Shown: positions 10,999 through 20,412, numbered from the stretch's first letter. The stretch is 64,000 bases of DNA from Nocardia speluncae NBRC 108251 (GCF_001613245.1 NZ_BDBZ01000041.1:1-64000); one strand, 5' to 3'. Notes: generated from the letters alone by a model not told the origin. Numbers and translations: made by a program.

Positions 10999-12372
10999 GT
11001 GGCCATCACCGACATCAGAGCCTTTGCCCACCTCACGGCCGCGGATGTCGAGATGCTGGGTCAGGAACTCGACGGTATCCGGCGGTCGGTCGAGCAGTCC
11101 TTGGGTGAACGCGATGCCCGCTACATCCGGCGCACCATCGCTGCCCAGCGCGGCCTGGAGTTCACGGCCCGGGCCGTCCTGTTCGGCAGCCGTAACCGCT
11201 GGGCCTGGCTGGCCGGGACGGCGATGCTGTCCGTTGCCAAGATCATCGAGAACATGGAGCTGGCACACAACATCAGCCACGGCCAGTGGGATTGGATGAA
11301 CGATCCCGAGATCCACTCCACGAATTGGGAGTGGGATATGACCGGGCCGTCGGCCCAGTGGCGCCGCGCGCACAACTATTCGCACCACACCTACACCAAT
11401 GTGCTGGGACGCGACGAAGACCTCGGCTTCGGCATCCTGCGAATGACCCGCGACGAGCAGTGGCGGCCCATACACCTGATCCAGCCGATCGCCAATATCG
11501 TCCTGGCGGCGGCGTTCGAATGGGGGATCGCGCTACACGACTGGAAGATCGAGAAACAACTGTCCGGGGTGCCGCGCTTCCAGCTCGGTTCCGAACCGAA
11601 CAAACAGTTCGGCGGCAAGGTCGCCCGGCAGGTCGCGAAGGACTTTCTCATCCACCCGGCGCTCACCGGCCCCGCCTTTACTGCCACGCTGAAGGCCAAC
11701 GCCACCGCGAACCTGATCCGCAATCTGTGGGCCTACGCGGTGATCTTCTGCGGACATTTCCCGGACGGTGCGGAGAAGTTCACCGAGGAGCAGCTCGAGG
11801 GCGAGACACGTGGCGAATGGTATCTGCGGCAGATGCTGGGCAGCGCCAATTTCTCGGCCGGGCCGGTGATGGGGTTCATGAGCGGTAATCTCAGCTACCA
11901 GATCGAACACCACCTCTTCCCGGATCTGCCGAGCAACCGGTACCCACAGGTCGCGGTGGCGGTGCGCGAGCTGTGCGATAAATACGATCTGCCGTATACG
12001 ACCGGATCGCTGGGCAAGCAGTACCTGCTGGCTTTCCGCACCATCCACAAACTGGCTTTGCCGGACCGATTCCTCCAGCGCACTGCCGACGATGCGCCGG
12101 AAACGTCTTCGGAACGTAAATTCGCCGGCCTCACCGCACACTCCGGCACCGAACACCGGCCGTGGAGTATCGACCCGGCCACCGGCACGCGGCGTGGTTT
12201 GAAATCGGCGCTATCGGAGGCGAAGTTCGCCTTGCGGGCCAAGGCCGAGCACGAAAAAGAGGTTCTTCGCGCGGCCCGCCGTTCGATGCGGTCCAAGGCC
12301 CGGCAGGAGCGGGATCTGCTGCGGCGGGTCCGGCCACTGCGCAATACGAATACCGCCCACCGGGCCGGATAG
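10999..12372 (+). CDS. desA3: Membrane fatty acid (acyl-CoA) desaturase, DesA3-like, copy 1
   Basis: A 457-residue di-iron membrane desaturase. The three histidine clusters are visible: 'HNISHGQWDW', 'HNYSHHTYTN' and 'QIEHHLFPDLPSN'. It introduces a cis double bond into stearoyl- or palmitoyl-CoA using electrons from the upstream reductase. The start is GTG 10999, with AGAAGGGA ending five bases upstream; it gives 'AITDIRAFAHLTAADVE', close to the mycobacterial DesA3 opening. The C-terminus has a charged Lys/Arg/Glu extension (from about residue 400) not seen in the second copy. It sits 153 bases after the reductase and is probably co-transcribed with it. Confidence 0.9.
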   Translation: MAITDIRAFAHLTAADVEMLGQELDGIRRSVEQSLGERDARYIRRTIAAQRGLEFTARAVLFGSRNRWAWLAGTAMLSVAKIIENMELAHNISHGQWDWMNDPEIHSTNWEWDMTGPSAQWRRAHNYSHHTYTNVLGRDEDLGFGILRMTRDEQWRPIHLIQPIANIVLAAAFEWGIALHDWKIEKQLSGVPRFQLGSEPNKQFGGKVARQVAKDFLIHPALTGPAFTATLKANATANLIRNLWAYAVIFCGHFPDGAEKFTEEQLEGETRGEWYLRQMLGSANFSAGPVMGFMSGNLSYQIEHHLFPDLPSNRYPQVAVAVRELCDKYDLPYTTGSLGKQYLLAFRTIHKLALPDRFLQRTADDAPETSSERKFAGLTAHSGTEHRPWSIDPATGTRRGLKSALSEAKFALRAKAEHEKEVLRAARRSMRSKARQERDLLRRVRPLRNTNTAHRAG

Positions 12373-12560
12373 CTCGCCGGCCTGGCCGGAAATTTCGCCG
12401 TGCGGCCGCGTGGATTCGGGTGTAACGTCCCGGCGGAATCCATCGATTATTCGATCGAGCCGCCACGGTGATCCACGCCATCGGCCTCCCGTCGCGACAT
12501 AGCACCGGCGTATTGGGACCTGCAATAGGGCGCACGCCACATTATCTACTGATATCCCCA

Positions 12561-12580
12561 AACCTACGGTGCCGTAACTT
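12561..12580. promoter_or_regulatory. Shared 20-bp operator-like motif, copy 2 (upstream of second desaturase)
   Basis: 'AACCTACGGTGCCGTAACTT' holds the perfect interrupted palindrome TACGG-TG-CCGTA. A further TACGGTA follows immediately, so direct and inverted half-sites overlap. It ends 17 bases before the ATG, where a bound repressor would block transcription or initiation. Confidence 0.55.
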
Positions 12581-12597
12581 ACGGTAGGGTAGCCCGC

Positions 12598-13863
12598 ATG
12601 GCTATATCGGATGTCAAGGAATACGCGCATCTCACCGACGCGGATGTGGAAGCACTCGGAGCAGAGTTCGACGCGATTCGCCGCGACATCGAATCCACCC
12701 GCGGTGAGCGCGACGCCCGCTATATCCGCAATGTCATCCGTTTGCAGCGTGCACTCGAAATCAGCGGCCGTACCGTACTTTTCGCCGGTTTCCTACCCCC
12801 TGCCTGGCTCGCCGGCGTAGCCCTGCTGAGCACGTCCAAGATCATCGAGAACATGGAGATCGGGCATAATGTGATGCACGGGCAGTGGGACTGGATGAAC
12901 GATCCGGAGATCCACTCCAGCCGCTGGGAATGGGATAACGCCGGTCCGTCCAAGCACTGGAAACACACCCACAACTACCTGCACCACAAGTACACCAATG
13001 TCCTGGGCATGGACGACGATATCGGCTACGGCCTGCTGCGGGTCACGCGCGATCAGCGCTGGAAACCCTTCAATATCGGTAACCCGCTGTACAACCTGGT
13101 CCTGCAATCCCTGTTCGAATACGGTGTCGCGATCCAGCACCTGGAACTCGGCAAGGTCGCGGCCGGGAAGGTGCAGCCCGGAACGCCGGAGCGGGCCGAA
13201 TTCGACCGGAAGGTCGACGAGGTACTGGCCAAGATCAAAAAGCAGGCGTTGAAGGATTACGTCGTCTTCCCGCTGCTGACGGGCCCCTTCTTCTTCCACA
13301 CACTCACCGCGAACCTGGCGGCGAACGTCGTCCGCAATATCTGGACCAATGCCGTGATCTTCTGTGGCCATTTCCCCGATGGCGCCGAGAAGTTCACCAA
13401 GGCCGACATCGACAACGAGACCCAAGCGCAGTGGTATCTACGGCAGATGCTGGGCAGCGCCAACATCTCCGGCGGCAAGCTCATGCATTTCATGACCGGC
13501 AATCTGAGCCACCAGATCGAACACCACCTTTTCCCGGACCTGCCCAGCAACCGGTACGCTGCGGTCGCCGTTCGCGTACGGGAACTGTGCGATAAATACG
13601 ACCTGCCGTATACCACCGGTTCACTGCCCGTCCAGTACTTCAAGGCGTGGCGGACCATTGCGAAGCTGTCGCTGCCGAACAAATACCTGCGGCACACCGC
13701 AGACGATGCCCCGGAAACAGCGTCCGAACGGCGGTTCAACGGCCGGGCCGTCGCCACGATCGACCCGGTGACCGGGAAACGACGTGGCCTGCGTACCGCG
13801 ATCGCCGAGGGGCGCCGCCGGCTTTCACGGCGCTCCCCCGCTCGGGTCGGTGCCGCGACGTAG
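12598..13863 (+). CDS. Membrane fatty acid (acyl-CoA) desaturase, DesA3-like, copy 2
   Basis: A 421-residue paralogue of the preceding desaturase. The His clusters are 'HNVMHGQWDW', 'HNYLHHKYTN' and 'QIEHHLFPDLPSN'. It starts at ATG 12598, just after TAGGGTAGCC. It appears closer to mycobacterial DesA3 than copy 1 is: the second cluster has LHHK, and the charged C-terminal extension of copy 1 is missing. A 225-base gap with its own operator-like motif separates the two genes, so this copy probably has its own promoter. A tandem duplication followed by divergence is the simplest explanation. The two may differ in chain-length preference or in growth conditions. Confidence 0.92.
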   Translation: MAISDVKEYAHLTDADVEALGAEFDAIRRDIESTRGERDARYIRNVIRLQRALEISGRTVLFAGFLPPAWLAGVALLSTSKIIENMEIGHNVMHGQWDWMNDPEIHSSRWEWDNAGPSKHWKHTHNYLHHKYTNVLGMDDDIGYGLLRVTRDQRWKPFNIGNPLYNLVLQSLFEYGVAIQHLELGKVAAGKVQPGTPERAEFDRKVDEVLAKIKKQALKDYVVFPLLTGPFFFHTLTANLAANVVRNIWTNAVIFCGHFPDGAEKFTKADIDNETQAQWYLRQMLGSANISGGKLMHFMTGNLSHQIEHHLFPDLPSNRYAAVAVRVRELCDKYDLPYTTGSLPVQYFKAWRTIAKLSLPNKYLRHTADDAPETASERRFNGRAVATIDPVTGKRRGLRTAIAEGRRRLSRRSPARVGAAT

Positions 13864-13895
13864 ACGCCCCTATCTCCAGGACCGGGCTCGCCGAG

Positions 13896-13918
13896 GGCCC
13901 GCACACGGCGTGCGGGCC
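13896..13918 (+). terminator. GC-rich terminator-like hairpin after second desaturase
   Basis: GGCCCGCAC (13896-13904) pairs perfectly with GTGCGGGCC (13910-13918) around a five-base loop. There is no T run, as is common in actinobacteria. The remaining 230 bases to bluB show no gene. Confidence 0.5.
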
Positions 13919-14144
13919 ATCGCAGTGGCCATATCGGAACGCAGAGATTGCCCTGCCCCGGTCCCGACCCCGAGAGCTGCCGTCCCCGGTAGCAACCGGC
14001 GATACCCGGCCGACAGGGTTTCCGCATCCGGTCTCGCCTCGCCGTGGCCGCCGACCTCCGTATCTTGCGGTAGGACGCGAAGAACGCGAACGTCCCCGGC
14101 GAGCAGGGCACACCAGCGATACTGACGTGGTGGGTGCTGTGGAT

Positions 14145-14777
14145 ATGAGTTTGTACGAGGCGATCCGGACTCGGCGCGATGTCCGCGCCGAGTTCACCGG
14201 GGAATCCGTCGACGATGCCGTACTGTGGCGGATCCTCGAGGCGGCGCATTGCGCACCGAGCGTCGGAAACTCTCAGCCGTGGGACTTCGTGCTCGTACGC
14301 AATCGCGCCACACTGCGGAAGTTCGCGGCCCATGTCGCGGAGAAGCGGCTCGCATTCGCCCGGTCGCTACCGGCCGAGCGCGCAGCGACCTTCGACCCGA
14401 TCAAAATCGAGGGGATCGAGGAGAGCGGTACCGGCATAGTCGTCGTCCACGACGACACCCGTGGTGGGCCACATATCCTCGGCCGTGCGTCCGTTCCCGA
14501 GACCGGCGTATATTCGACGATTCTCGCAATCCAGAATCTGTGGCTGGCCGCGACTGCGGAACAGATCGGTGTCGGCTGGGTCTCGTTCTACGATGCGCCG
14601 TTCCTCACCGAGCTCATCGATCTACCTGCCGGGATCCGGCCGGTGGCTTGGCTCTGTATCGGCCCGGTCACCGAATTCCAGCGCATCCCCGACCTCGAAC
14701 GTTTCGGCTGGCGGGGCAGGCGGGAGCTTGCCGACGCCGTGCACTACGAGGGCTACGAGGCAGGGCGCGGACAATGA
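14145..14777 (+). CDS. bluB: 5,6-dimethylbenzimidazole synthase BluB
   Basis: A 210-residue nitroreductase-fold enzyme that breaks down reduced FMN with oxygen to make dimethylbenzimidazole, the lower ligand of cobalamin. Characteristic pieces are 'SLYEAIRTRRDVRAEF', 'AHCAPSVGNSQPWDF', 'KIEGIEESGTGIVVV' and 'AIQNLWLAATAEQIGVGWVS'. I chose ATG 14145; several in-frame GTGs lie just upstream (14127, 14130, 14139) and none has a clear ribosome site. No cobalamin riboswitch was recognised in the 280 bases before it. The gene is alone, convergent with hpf, with a strong hairpin between. Confidence 0.88.
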   Translation: MSLYEAIRTRRDVRAEFTGESVDDAVLWRILEAAHCAPSVGNSQPWDFVLVRNRATLRKFAAHVAEKRLAFARSLPAERAATFDPIKIEGIEESGTGIVVVHDDTRGGPHILGRASVPETGVYSTILAIQNLWLAATAEQIGVGWVSFYDAPFLTELIDLPAGIRPVAWLCIGPVTEFQRIPDLERFGWRGRRELADAVHYEGYEAGRGQ

Positions 14778-14779
14778 AC

Positions 14780-14812
14780 CAACCGGCCGGCCCGCGCTGG
14801 ACCGGCCGGTTG
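14780..14812. terminator. Bidirectional hairpin between bluB and hpf
   Basis: CAACCGGCCGG (14780-14790) pairs perfectly over 11 bp with CCGGCCGGTTG (14802-14812). It lies between two convergent stop codons and should end transcription from both sides. Confidence 0.75.
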
Positions 14813-14822
14813 TGCTCCCGGC

Positions 14823-15542
14823 CTACGCGAGCCTGATCAGGCCGTAGTCGAATGCGTGCCGGCGGTACACCACCGACGGCCGATCGGATTCCTTGTCCTG
14901 GAAGAGGAAGAAATCGTGACCTACCAGTTCCATCTGGTAGAGCGCGTCGTCGACAGTCATCGGCACGGCCGGGTGCACCTTGGTGCGCACTATATGGCCG
15001 GGACCCTCGTACTCGGGATAATCGGCGGCAAAATCCGCCCGCTTCGTACTGTGCGGTGAATGATCGTGAGGGGAACCGGAGAGCTCGCCGGACAGCCTCT
15101 CCTCGACCAGATCCGCGGTGGCGTCGTGCACCGAGACGGGGGTTTTCTCACCGTAGTGCACACGCCGCCGATCCTTCGTGCGACGCAGCCGGCTCTCGAG
15201 CTTGGCGGTTACCGCCTCGAAGGCGGCGTAGAAACTGTCCGCGCAGGCCTCGGCCCGCACGATCGGGCCCTTACCGCGCGCAGTGATCTCCACCCGCTGG
15301 CAGCTCTTGCGTTGACGACGATTGCGCTCGTGGAAGAGTTCCACGTCGAACAGAAAGATCGATGGATCGAAGCGTTCCAGCCGGGACAGCTTGTCCGACA
15401 CATAGACTCGGTAATGGTCGGGGACCTCGACATTACGCCCCTTGACCACAATATCCGCGCGGGTCTCCCGAGGGCTCTCGAGCTGGTCTTCCAGCTGCGG
15501 CTGGGCTGTGTCCTGAACTGAAGGTCGTGAAGATGTCGTCAC
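14823..15542 (-). CDS. hpf: Ribosome hibernation-promoting factor, long form
   Basis: A 239-residue long-form HPF. The N-terminal S30AE/YfiA-like domain covers about residues 29-130 ('ADIVVKGRNVEVPDHYRVYV' onward). A linker follows, then a C-terminal dimerisation domain from about residue 180 ('VRTKVHPAVPMTVDDALYQM'). It binds the 30S decoding centre and pairs 70S ribosomes into inactive 100S dimers during stationary phase or stress. The start is GTG 15542, with GGGAGG five bases upstream; the longer upstream frame is not needed. The gene lies downstream of comF on the same strand, matching the mycobacterial order next to secA. Confidence 0.92.
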   Translation of the reverse strand: MTTSSRPSVQDTAQPQLEDQLESPRETRADIVVKGRNVEVPDHYRVYVSDKLSRLERFDPSIFLFDVELFHERNRRQRKSCQRVEITARGKGPIVRAEACADSFYAAFEAVTAKLESRLRRTKDRRRVHYGEKTPVSVHDATADLVEERLSGELSGSPHDHSPHSTKRADFAADYPEYEGPGHIVRTKVHPAVPMTVDDALYQMELVGHDFFLFQDKESDRPSVVYRRHAFDYGLIRLA

Positions 15543-15731
15543 GCGTACCTCCCGGATCTGGCCGCACACTTCCGACGCGCGCGGCGGGATGAACGTTGCC
15601 GGCCGCGTCCCATCAGTCGGCCGGCACTCGAATCGCAGGCCCACCTCCAAACTCCCGGAACTCCGGTGTGTGAACGCGACGGTAGTACGCCGATCCCAGG
15701 TTCGCCACTGTTCACGCAAATTTCGGGGGAT

Positions 15732-16364
15732 TCACGCGGCGCAGGTCACCAAGATGTCGTCGACGTATGTCCCGACGGCTGCCAGAGCTCGGGCACACTC
15801 CTGCGCCGTGGAGCCTGTTGTCAGCACATCGTCGACCAAGACGACCTGCGCCTTCGCCGCTTCGGCGGGTAGTGGTACCGCACGGATCCGACCGCGTAGA
15901 TTGCGGTCGCGGTCGCGCGCCGACAGGCCGGCCGAATCGCGGACTCCCCACCAGACTCGCAGACACGGCAACACCTGGCAACCATCCAGCGACCGAGCCG
16001 CCGATCGGGCGCACCGCAACACCGGATCACCCCCGCGGCGCCGGGCCGAGACCCGCCGGCTCGGCGAGGGTACAAGTATCAGCGGCCGGCCCGGGGTTCG
16101 CAACTCGGCGAGCCCGGCGGCCCACGCCAGTCCGAGCGGCGCCGCCAGGTCGCGCCGACCGCGTTCCTTCACCGCCAGCACTGCCTGCCGCGCAGGTCCG
16201 CGATACGGGCTCAGCGCCCAGCACCGCGCTCCTGGATCCCGGCGAGGGTGAATACGCGCCGGTGGGCCCGCCACGCTGCGCGCGCATCGGCCGCACCACA
16301 GAGTTCCGGGGCTGCGGCAACCACCGCATTCGGCCGGCAGAACCAGATCCAGGAGTGTCCGCAT
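15732..16364 (-). CDS. ComF-family phosphoribosyltransferase-like protein
   Basis: A 210-residue ComF-type protein. An N-terminal zinc ribbon is visible as C-G-G-C and W-C-G-R-C. The C-terminal half is a type I phosphoribosyltransferase fold with the PRPP loop 'VVLVDDVLTTGST'. In competent bacteria ComF takes part in DNA uptake or processing of incoming single strands; in actinobacteria the role is unproven. ATG 16364 is used; a GTG eight codons upstream (16388) is an alternative, and neither has a good ribosome site. It follows lpqB on the same strand with a short gap. Confidence 0.85.
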   Translation of the reverse strand: MRTLLDLVLPAECGGCRSPGTLWCGRCARSVAGPPARIHPRRDPGARCWALSPYRGPARQAVLAVKERGRRDLAAPLGLAWAAGLAELRTPGRPLILVPSPSRRVSARRRGGDPVLRCARSAARSLDGCQVLPCLRVWWGVRDSAGLSARDRDRNLRGRIRAVPLPAEAAKAQVVLVDDVLTTGSTAQECARALAAVGTYVDDILVTCAA

Positions 16365-16417
16365 AGCGGCGAGTGTGCCGCCGGGCACCGACAGACCGGG
16401 CCCGACGACCGGCCCTG

Positions 16418-18232
16418 TCAGCCCGGGAGGATAGGCACCGCGTCCGCGCCGAGCCCGGGAACCTCACGCCAGTACGGATCCCCGCCCTCCGGGGTGCGGG
16501 TCAGCTCGAGGACCGCCCGCGAATCCGCCACGTACTGGCGCTCGATGGATGCGGTGACCTGCCGGACCGGCGGGGTCAGATTCCGGCCCCCGAGCGAGGA
16601 CATACCCGAACCGTCGATCTTGACCGTGCGCACCGGATCCACCGTACCGCTACTGGCGATGATGATCGTATCGTCGCTGTACCAGTCCAGAGCGGTGGCG
16701 GTAGTGGGAAGTTCGATCGCAATCTGCCGTGGCGAGGTGAGCGCATACGTGCCATCCGGACGGACCACGACCATGGCGAGGTACACATTGCCGTCGGCGA
16801 TCAGGGCCGCACTCACCCCGTTACGCGAAATCCGTAGTTCGGTGATCGGCGCCTGCACCGGGATGCCGGAAGCCCCGGCGAACAACTCGGTGGTGTCGAC
16901 GCCCTGCGGCAGCACCGTGCCGGTTTCCCCATTGGTGACGGCCCGGATCACCCGATTACCGTCGACAACCGCCCAGGCCGCGCTACCGTCCGCGGTCCAG
17001 GAAGGACGCGTGATAGTACCGCCCTCTTCTACCGGGAAGGCGTCGCCGCCGTAACTGCCCATCATCAGGGTGCGCTGCGGCTCCGGCGGTTCCCGGCCCG
17101 CATCGGCCACCGCAGCGACACGTTTACCGTCCGGCGACAGGCCCACCGACTGCAAATTCTGCACCGTGCCGAAATATCCGGGAGCAGGACGCGGACCGCC
17201 GTCCGGTTCGACCTCGACCAGTGTTCCGTCACGGAGGGCACGCAGACCCACCTGGATCTCCGGCCCCACAGAATCGGCCACCGGGCCCAGATCGGTGATC
17301 GACCAGCCCCCTTCGGCAAAGCGTTCATCGAAGGGGCGGCCGTCGGCCAGCAGAATGTAGGGACCGAGAACGTCCGCCGCGGACAGGGTCAGCACCACCT
17401 GCGCCGCGAAGAGTTCACGGTCGCGCGGAGACAATTCGTCGATACCGGAGAAATCGATCCGCACCCCGCCCAGACCGACCCCTACCCCCACAGGGTCACC
17501 GTTGGCCTTGGTGATCGTGCCGCGCACAGCCGCGGGCGGACTCAGATAATTACGCACCACGGGTGCGATGTACGGCTGCGGGCCGGCGATCAGCATATCG
17601 ATCAGGCGCCGGGTCAGATCGTCCGGCCGCACCGAGATCCAGCGCAGGTCCGGCGCCACATGCCGGCCGTCGGCGGTGACGAAATACAGGGCCTGCCGAC
17701 GGTAGGACTGGGTGAAAGCGGTGTACTCCATGACCACGCCGTCGGGCAGTTCGTCGATCCGCCATTCACCGTCGACCCGGATCATCTCGATCTTGTGCTC
17801 GATGATCCCGTCGACCACATGGTAGGAACCGTCCTCGGCGAGCTCACCCACCTTCCGGGCGCGCAGCACATACGTCGCCTCGTTCTCGGAGCGGGACTCA
17901 CGCAACGTATCCGCACGCTCGACGATGACATTCGACTCCTCGTCGTTCCACTGAGTGGACGCGGCGGGTGTCATGTACTGCCGGGCCGCGAGATGCCCGT
18001 CGGCGGGGTCGGCAGTGGCCTGCAGGAAATCGCGCAGCAGCAGATCCGGGTCGCGGCCGTGCGTCGGCGGCGGCGGTCCCACCGCCGTCGGCTCCTGATT
18101 GATGGTGCCCAGCGCCTGCGGCTGCGAGGAGTCCGGCAGGTTCGCGCAACCGGCGACAACCACCATCCCCGCCACGGCGACGACTGCGGTCAGCAGCCGA
18201 GACCAGCGTGGGCTTCGATGGCGCACGGTCAT
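16418..18232 (-). CDS. lpqB: Lipoprotein LpqB, partner of the MtrAB two-component system
   Basis: A 604-residue lipoprotein. The signal ends in 'VVVAGCANLPDSS', with the lipobox Cys near residue 29. A GerMN-like domain sits in the middle, followed by a C-terminal beta-propeller with repeated strands such as 'LSPDGKRVAAVADAG' and 'LRISRNGVSAALIADG'. In mycobacteria LpqB touches the extracellular part of the sensor MtrB and tunes MtrA phosphorylation and cell-wall homeostasis. Its ATG overlaps the mtrB stop by four bases (ATGA), so synthesis is coupled. The length is normal for the family. Confidence 0.95.
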   Translation of the reverse strand: MTVRHRSPRWSRLLTAVVAVAGMVVVAGCANLPDSSQPQALGTINQEPTAVGPPPPTHGRDPDLLLRDFLQATADPADGHLAARQYMTPAASTQWNDEESNVIVERADTLRESRSENEATYVLRARKVGELAEDGSYHVVDGIIEHKIEMIRVDGEWRIDELPDGVVMEYTAFTQSYRRQALYFVTADGRHVAPDLRWISVRPDDLTRRLIDMLIAGPQPYIAPVVRNYLSPPAAVRGTITKANGDPVGVGVGLGGVRIDFSGIDELSPRDRELFAAQVVLTLSAADVLGPYILLADGRPFDERFAEGGWSITDLGPVADSVGPEIQVGLRALRDGTLVEVEPDGGPRPAPGYFGTVQNLQSVGLSPDGKRVAAVADAGREPPEPQRTLMMGSYGGDAFPVEEGGTITRPSWTADGSAAWAVVDGNRVIRAVTNGETGTVLPQGVDTTELFAGASGIPVQAPITELRISRNGVSAALIADGNVYLAMVVVRPDGTYALTSPRQIAIELPTTATALDWYSDDTIIIASSGTVDPVRTVKIDGSGMSSLGGRNLTPPVRQVTASIERQYVADSRAVLELTRTPEGGDPYWREVPGLGADAVPILPG

Positions 18233-20412
18233 GATTTCTGGTCTCCGCTGTCGGTGATCACGGTCGGGGGCACGGGTTCGGCGGAATCACCCGTGGAATC
18301 TGTTGCGGACGAAGCGGGCCCATGTGCAGGGCGGTCGATTTCCGCGGCGTCGGGACTTCCCTCGCCCCGGGCGTTCGCTGCCCGGTTGTCACCGGATCCC
18401 GCCGCGCCCTGGTCACTCACACCGGGCGCCCGGGGACCGGTCCCATCCCCTGGACCGTCTCCACCAGGAGCTGCCGCACCTGCGCTGCCCTCAGCGGCTT
18501 CAGCCGCACCGGAGGCCTCGCCCCCCGGACCGTTCGCACCGGGGTCCTCTCCGGCTTCGTCGGCACCGGGGCCGTTGGCCTCATCAAGCCTGTCGGCACC
18601 GGATCCGGCAGGATCCGCAGTGGAAATGCCCTCAGCGGCCGCCCGGCCTGCTTCGGTGGCACCCGCGGGCCGGGGCGCCCACGGCTCCGTCTCGGTCACC
18701 GGAGGGCCCAGCTCTACCCGTTCGGCCTCGTTCCGGTCGCCTTCGGCCTGCGGGCGGCGAGGCACTTTACGCATACCCGGTTCCAGTGGCAGCGGGCTCT
18801 TGCCCATTTTCTGACCGCGCACGAGTGGCAGGGTCAGCCGGAAACTTGCACCGATATTGGGACGTCCCCAGGCCTCGAGTTTTCCGTCGTGCAGATTCGC
18901 GTCCTCCACGCTGATCGACAGCCCGAGCCCCGTGCCACCGGAGCGGCGCATACGCGACGGATCGGAACGCCAGAACCTGCTGAAGACCAGTTTCTCCTCA
19001 CCTGGCCGCAACCCGATCCCCTGATCCCGGACCACCACTGCCAGCGCATTGGCCTCGGTGTCCCCGCGCATCCGGATCAACACCGGTTTGCCCTCGCTGT
19101 GGTCGATGGCGTTGGCCAGCAGATTGCGCAACACCCGCTCCACCCGGCGTGGGTCGACCTCGGCGACCACCGGTTCCTCCGGTAGGTCGATCACCACCTC
19201 CACCCCGGCGTCGCGGGCCAGATGCCGCACGGTGGAGATCGCGGCCCGCACACACATCCGGACGTCCAGCGATTCCACCTGGAGTTCGGCGACACCGGCA
19301 TCGTGGCGCGAGATCTCGAGCAGATCGTTGAGCAGTCCTTCGAACCGGTCCAGTTCGGTCACCAGCAGTTCGGCGCTGCGCGCCAGCGCGGGATCCAGAT
19401 CGTCGCTGCTGCCGTGGATCAGATCGGCGGCCATGCGCACCGTGGTCAGCGGTGTCCGTAGTTCGTGGCTCACATCCGAGGTGAAGCGGCGCTGGAGATT
19501 ACCGAATTCCTCGAGTTGGTTGATCTGGTTGGACAGGCTTTCGGCCATTTCGTTGAACGCCTTGGCGAGCCGGGCGATATCGTCATCGCCGCGTACCAGC
19601 ATGCGTTCCTTGAGTCTGCCGTCGGCGAACCGTCCGGCGATCCGCGCGGCGGACCGGATGGGCAGGACGACCTGGCGGGTCACCAGGGCGGTGATCGCGG
19701 CCAGCAGGATCAGCAGCACCGCACCGCCGACCATCATGGTGCCACGCATCAGCGACAGGCTGCGTTCCTCGTTGGCCAGCGGGAAGATCAGGTAGATCTC
19801 CAGCGTGGGAACCTCGGCGCTGGGGCTACCCAGGATCAACGCCCGGCCGTGATAGCCGTCCGGATCGTTGACATTGGCGAACTGGTAGCTGACCTGATTG
19901 CGCTGCACGAATCGGCGCAGCGAATCGGGCACTTCTTTGATGGGCCCGACCGCGATGAGCTGCTGCGGCGTACCGCCGATCACGCTCAGTGCCGAATCGA
20001 AACTGCCCGCGGCACCGCCGGACCGGCTCGATTCACGGCGGCTCGACAGCGATTCCCGGGCATCGGTCAACCGCTGTTCCTGTGTGGTGACATCGTGCAC
20101 CCCGGCGAGCTGCCCCTCCACCGTATTCCGGACCCGGTCCATCTCCTCGACACCGGCGTTGATCTTGGCATCCAGCAGCCGGTCGGTGATCTGGCTGGTC
20201 AGCACCACACCGAGGACGGTGATGACGATCAACGACAGCGTCAGGGTCGAAACGATGACCCGCAGCTGCAACGAACGCCGCCAGAGCAGCCCCAGGGACC
20301 TACCGACGTGCTGAAACCATTCGTTCACCGGAGCCAGCACCTCCCGCAGCCGGTCCCGACGCCCACTCCCGCCCGGATCGCGATCTGTGCGGGACCCTTC
20401 GTGGTCGCGCAA
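18229..20412 (-). CDS. mtrB: Sensor histidine kinase MtrB
   Basis: A 727-residue membrane kinase. The first transmembrane helix is near residues 48-70, followed by an extracellular sensor. A second helix comes near residue 230, then HAMP ('VLPIRSAARIAGRFADG'). The dimerisation/phosphoacceptor motif 'DVSHELRTPL' has His316, and the ATPase part has the G box 'RRSGGTGLGLS'. The start is a TTG at 20412 with GGAGG seven bases upstream. The kinase core is followed by an unusual tail of about 190 residues rich in Gly, Ala, Pro, Glu and Asp; M. tuberculosis MtrB is about 567 residues and lacks it. It phosphorylates MtrA to control cell division and wall genes. Confidence 0.96.
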   Translation of the reverse strand: MRDHEGSRTDRDPGGSGRRDRLREVLAPVNEWFQHVGRSLGLLWRRSLQLRVIVSTLTLSLIVITVLGVVLTSQITDRLLDAKINAGVEEMDRVRNTVEGQLAGVHDVTTQEQRLTDARESLSSRRESSRSGGAAGSFDSALSVIGGTPQQLIAVGPIKEVPDSLRRFVQRNQVSYQFANVNDPDGYHGRALILGSPSAEVPTLEIYLIFPLANEERSLSLMRGTMMVGGAVLLILLAAITALVTRQVVLPIRSAARIAGRFADGRLKERMLVRGDDDIARLAKAFNEMAESLSNQINQLEEFGNLQRRFTSDVSHELRTPLTTVRMAADLIHGSSDDLDPALARSAELLVTELDRFEGLLNDLLEISRHDAGVAELQVESLDVRMCVRAAISTVRHLARDAGVEVVIDLPEEPVVAEVDPRRVERVLRNLLANAIDHSEGKPVLIRMRGDTEANALAVVVRDQGIGLRPGEEKLVFSRFWRSDPSRMRRSGGTGLGLSISVEDANLHDGKLEAWGRPNIGASFRLTLPLVRGQKMGKSPLPLEPGMRKVPRRPQAEGDRNEAERVELGPPVTETEPWAPRPAGATEAGRAAAEGISTADPAGSGADRLDEANGPGADEAGEDPGANGPGGEASGAAEAAEGSAGAAAPGGDGPGDGTGPRAPGVSDQGAAGSGDNRAANARGEGSPDAAEIDRPAHGPASSATDSTGDSAEPVPPTVITDSGDQKS

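Noticed and set aside
13864..14144. Cobalamin riboswitch before bluB
   Set aside because: I could not find the B12-box-like core; the region shows only a terminator-like hairpin from the desaturase gene.
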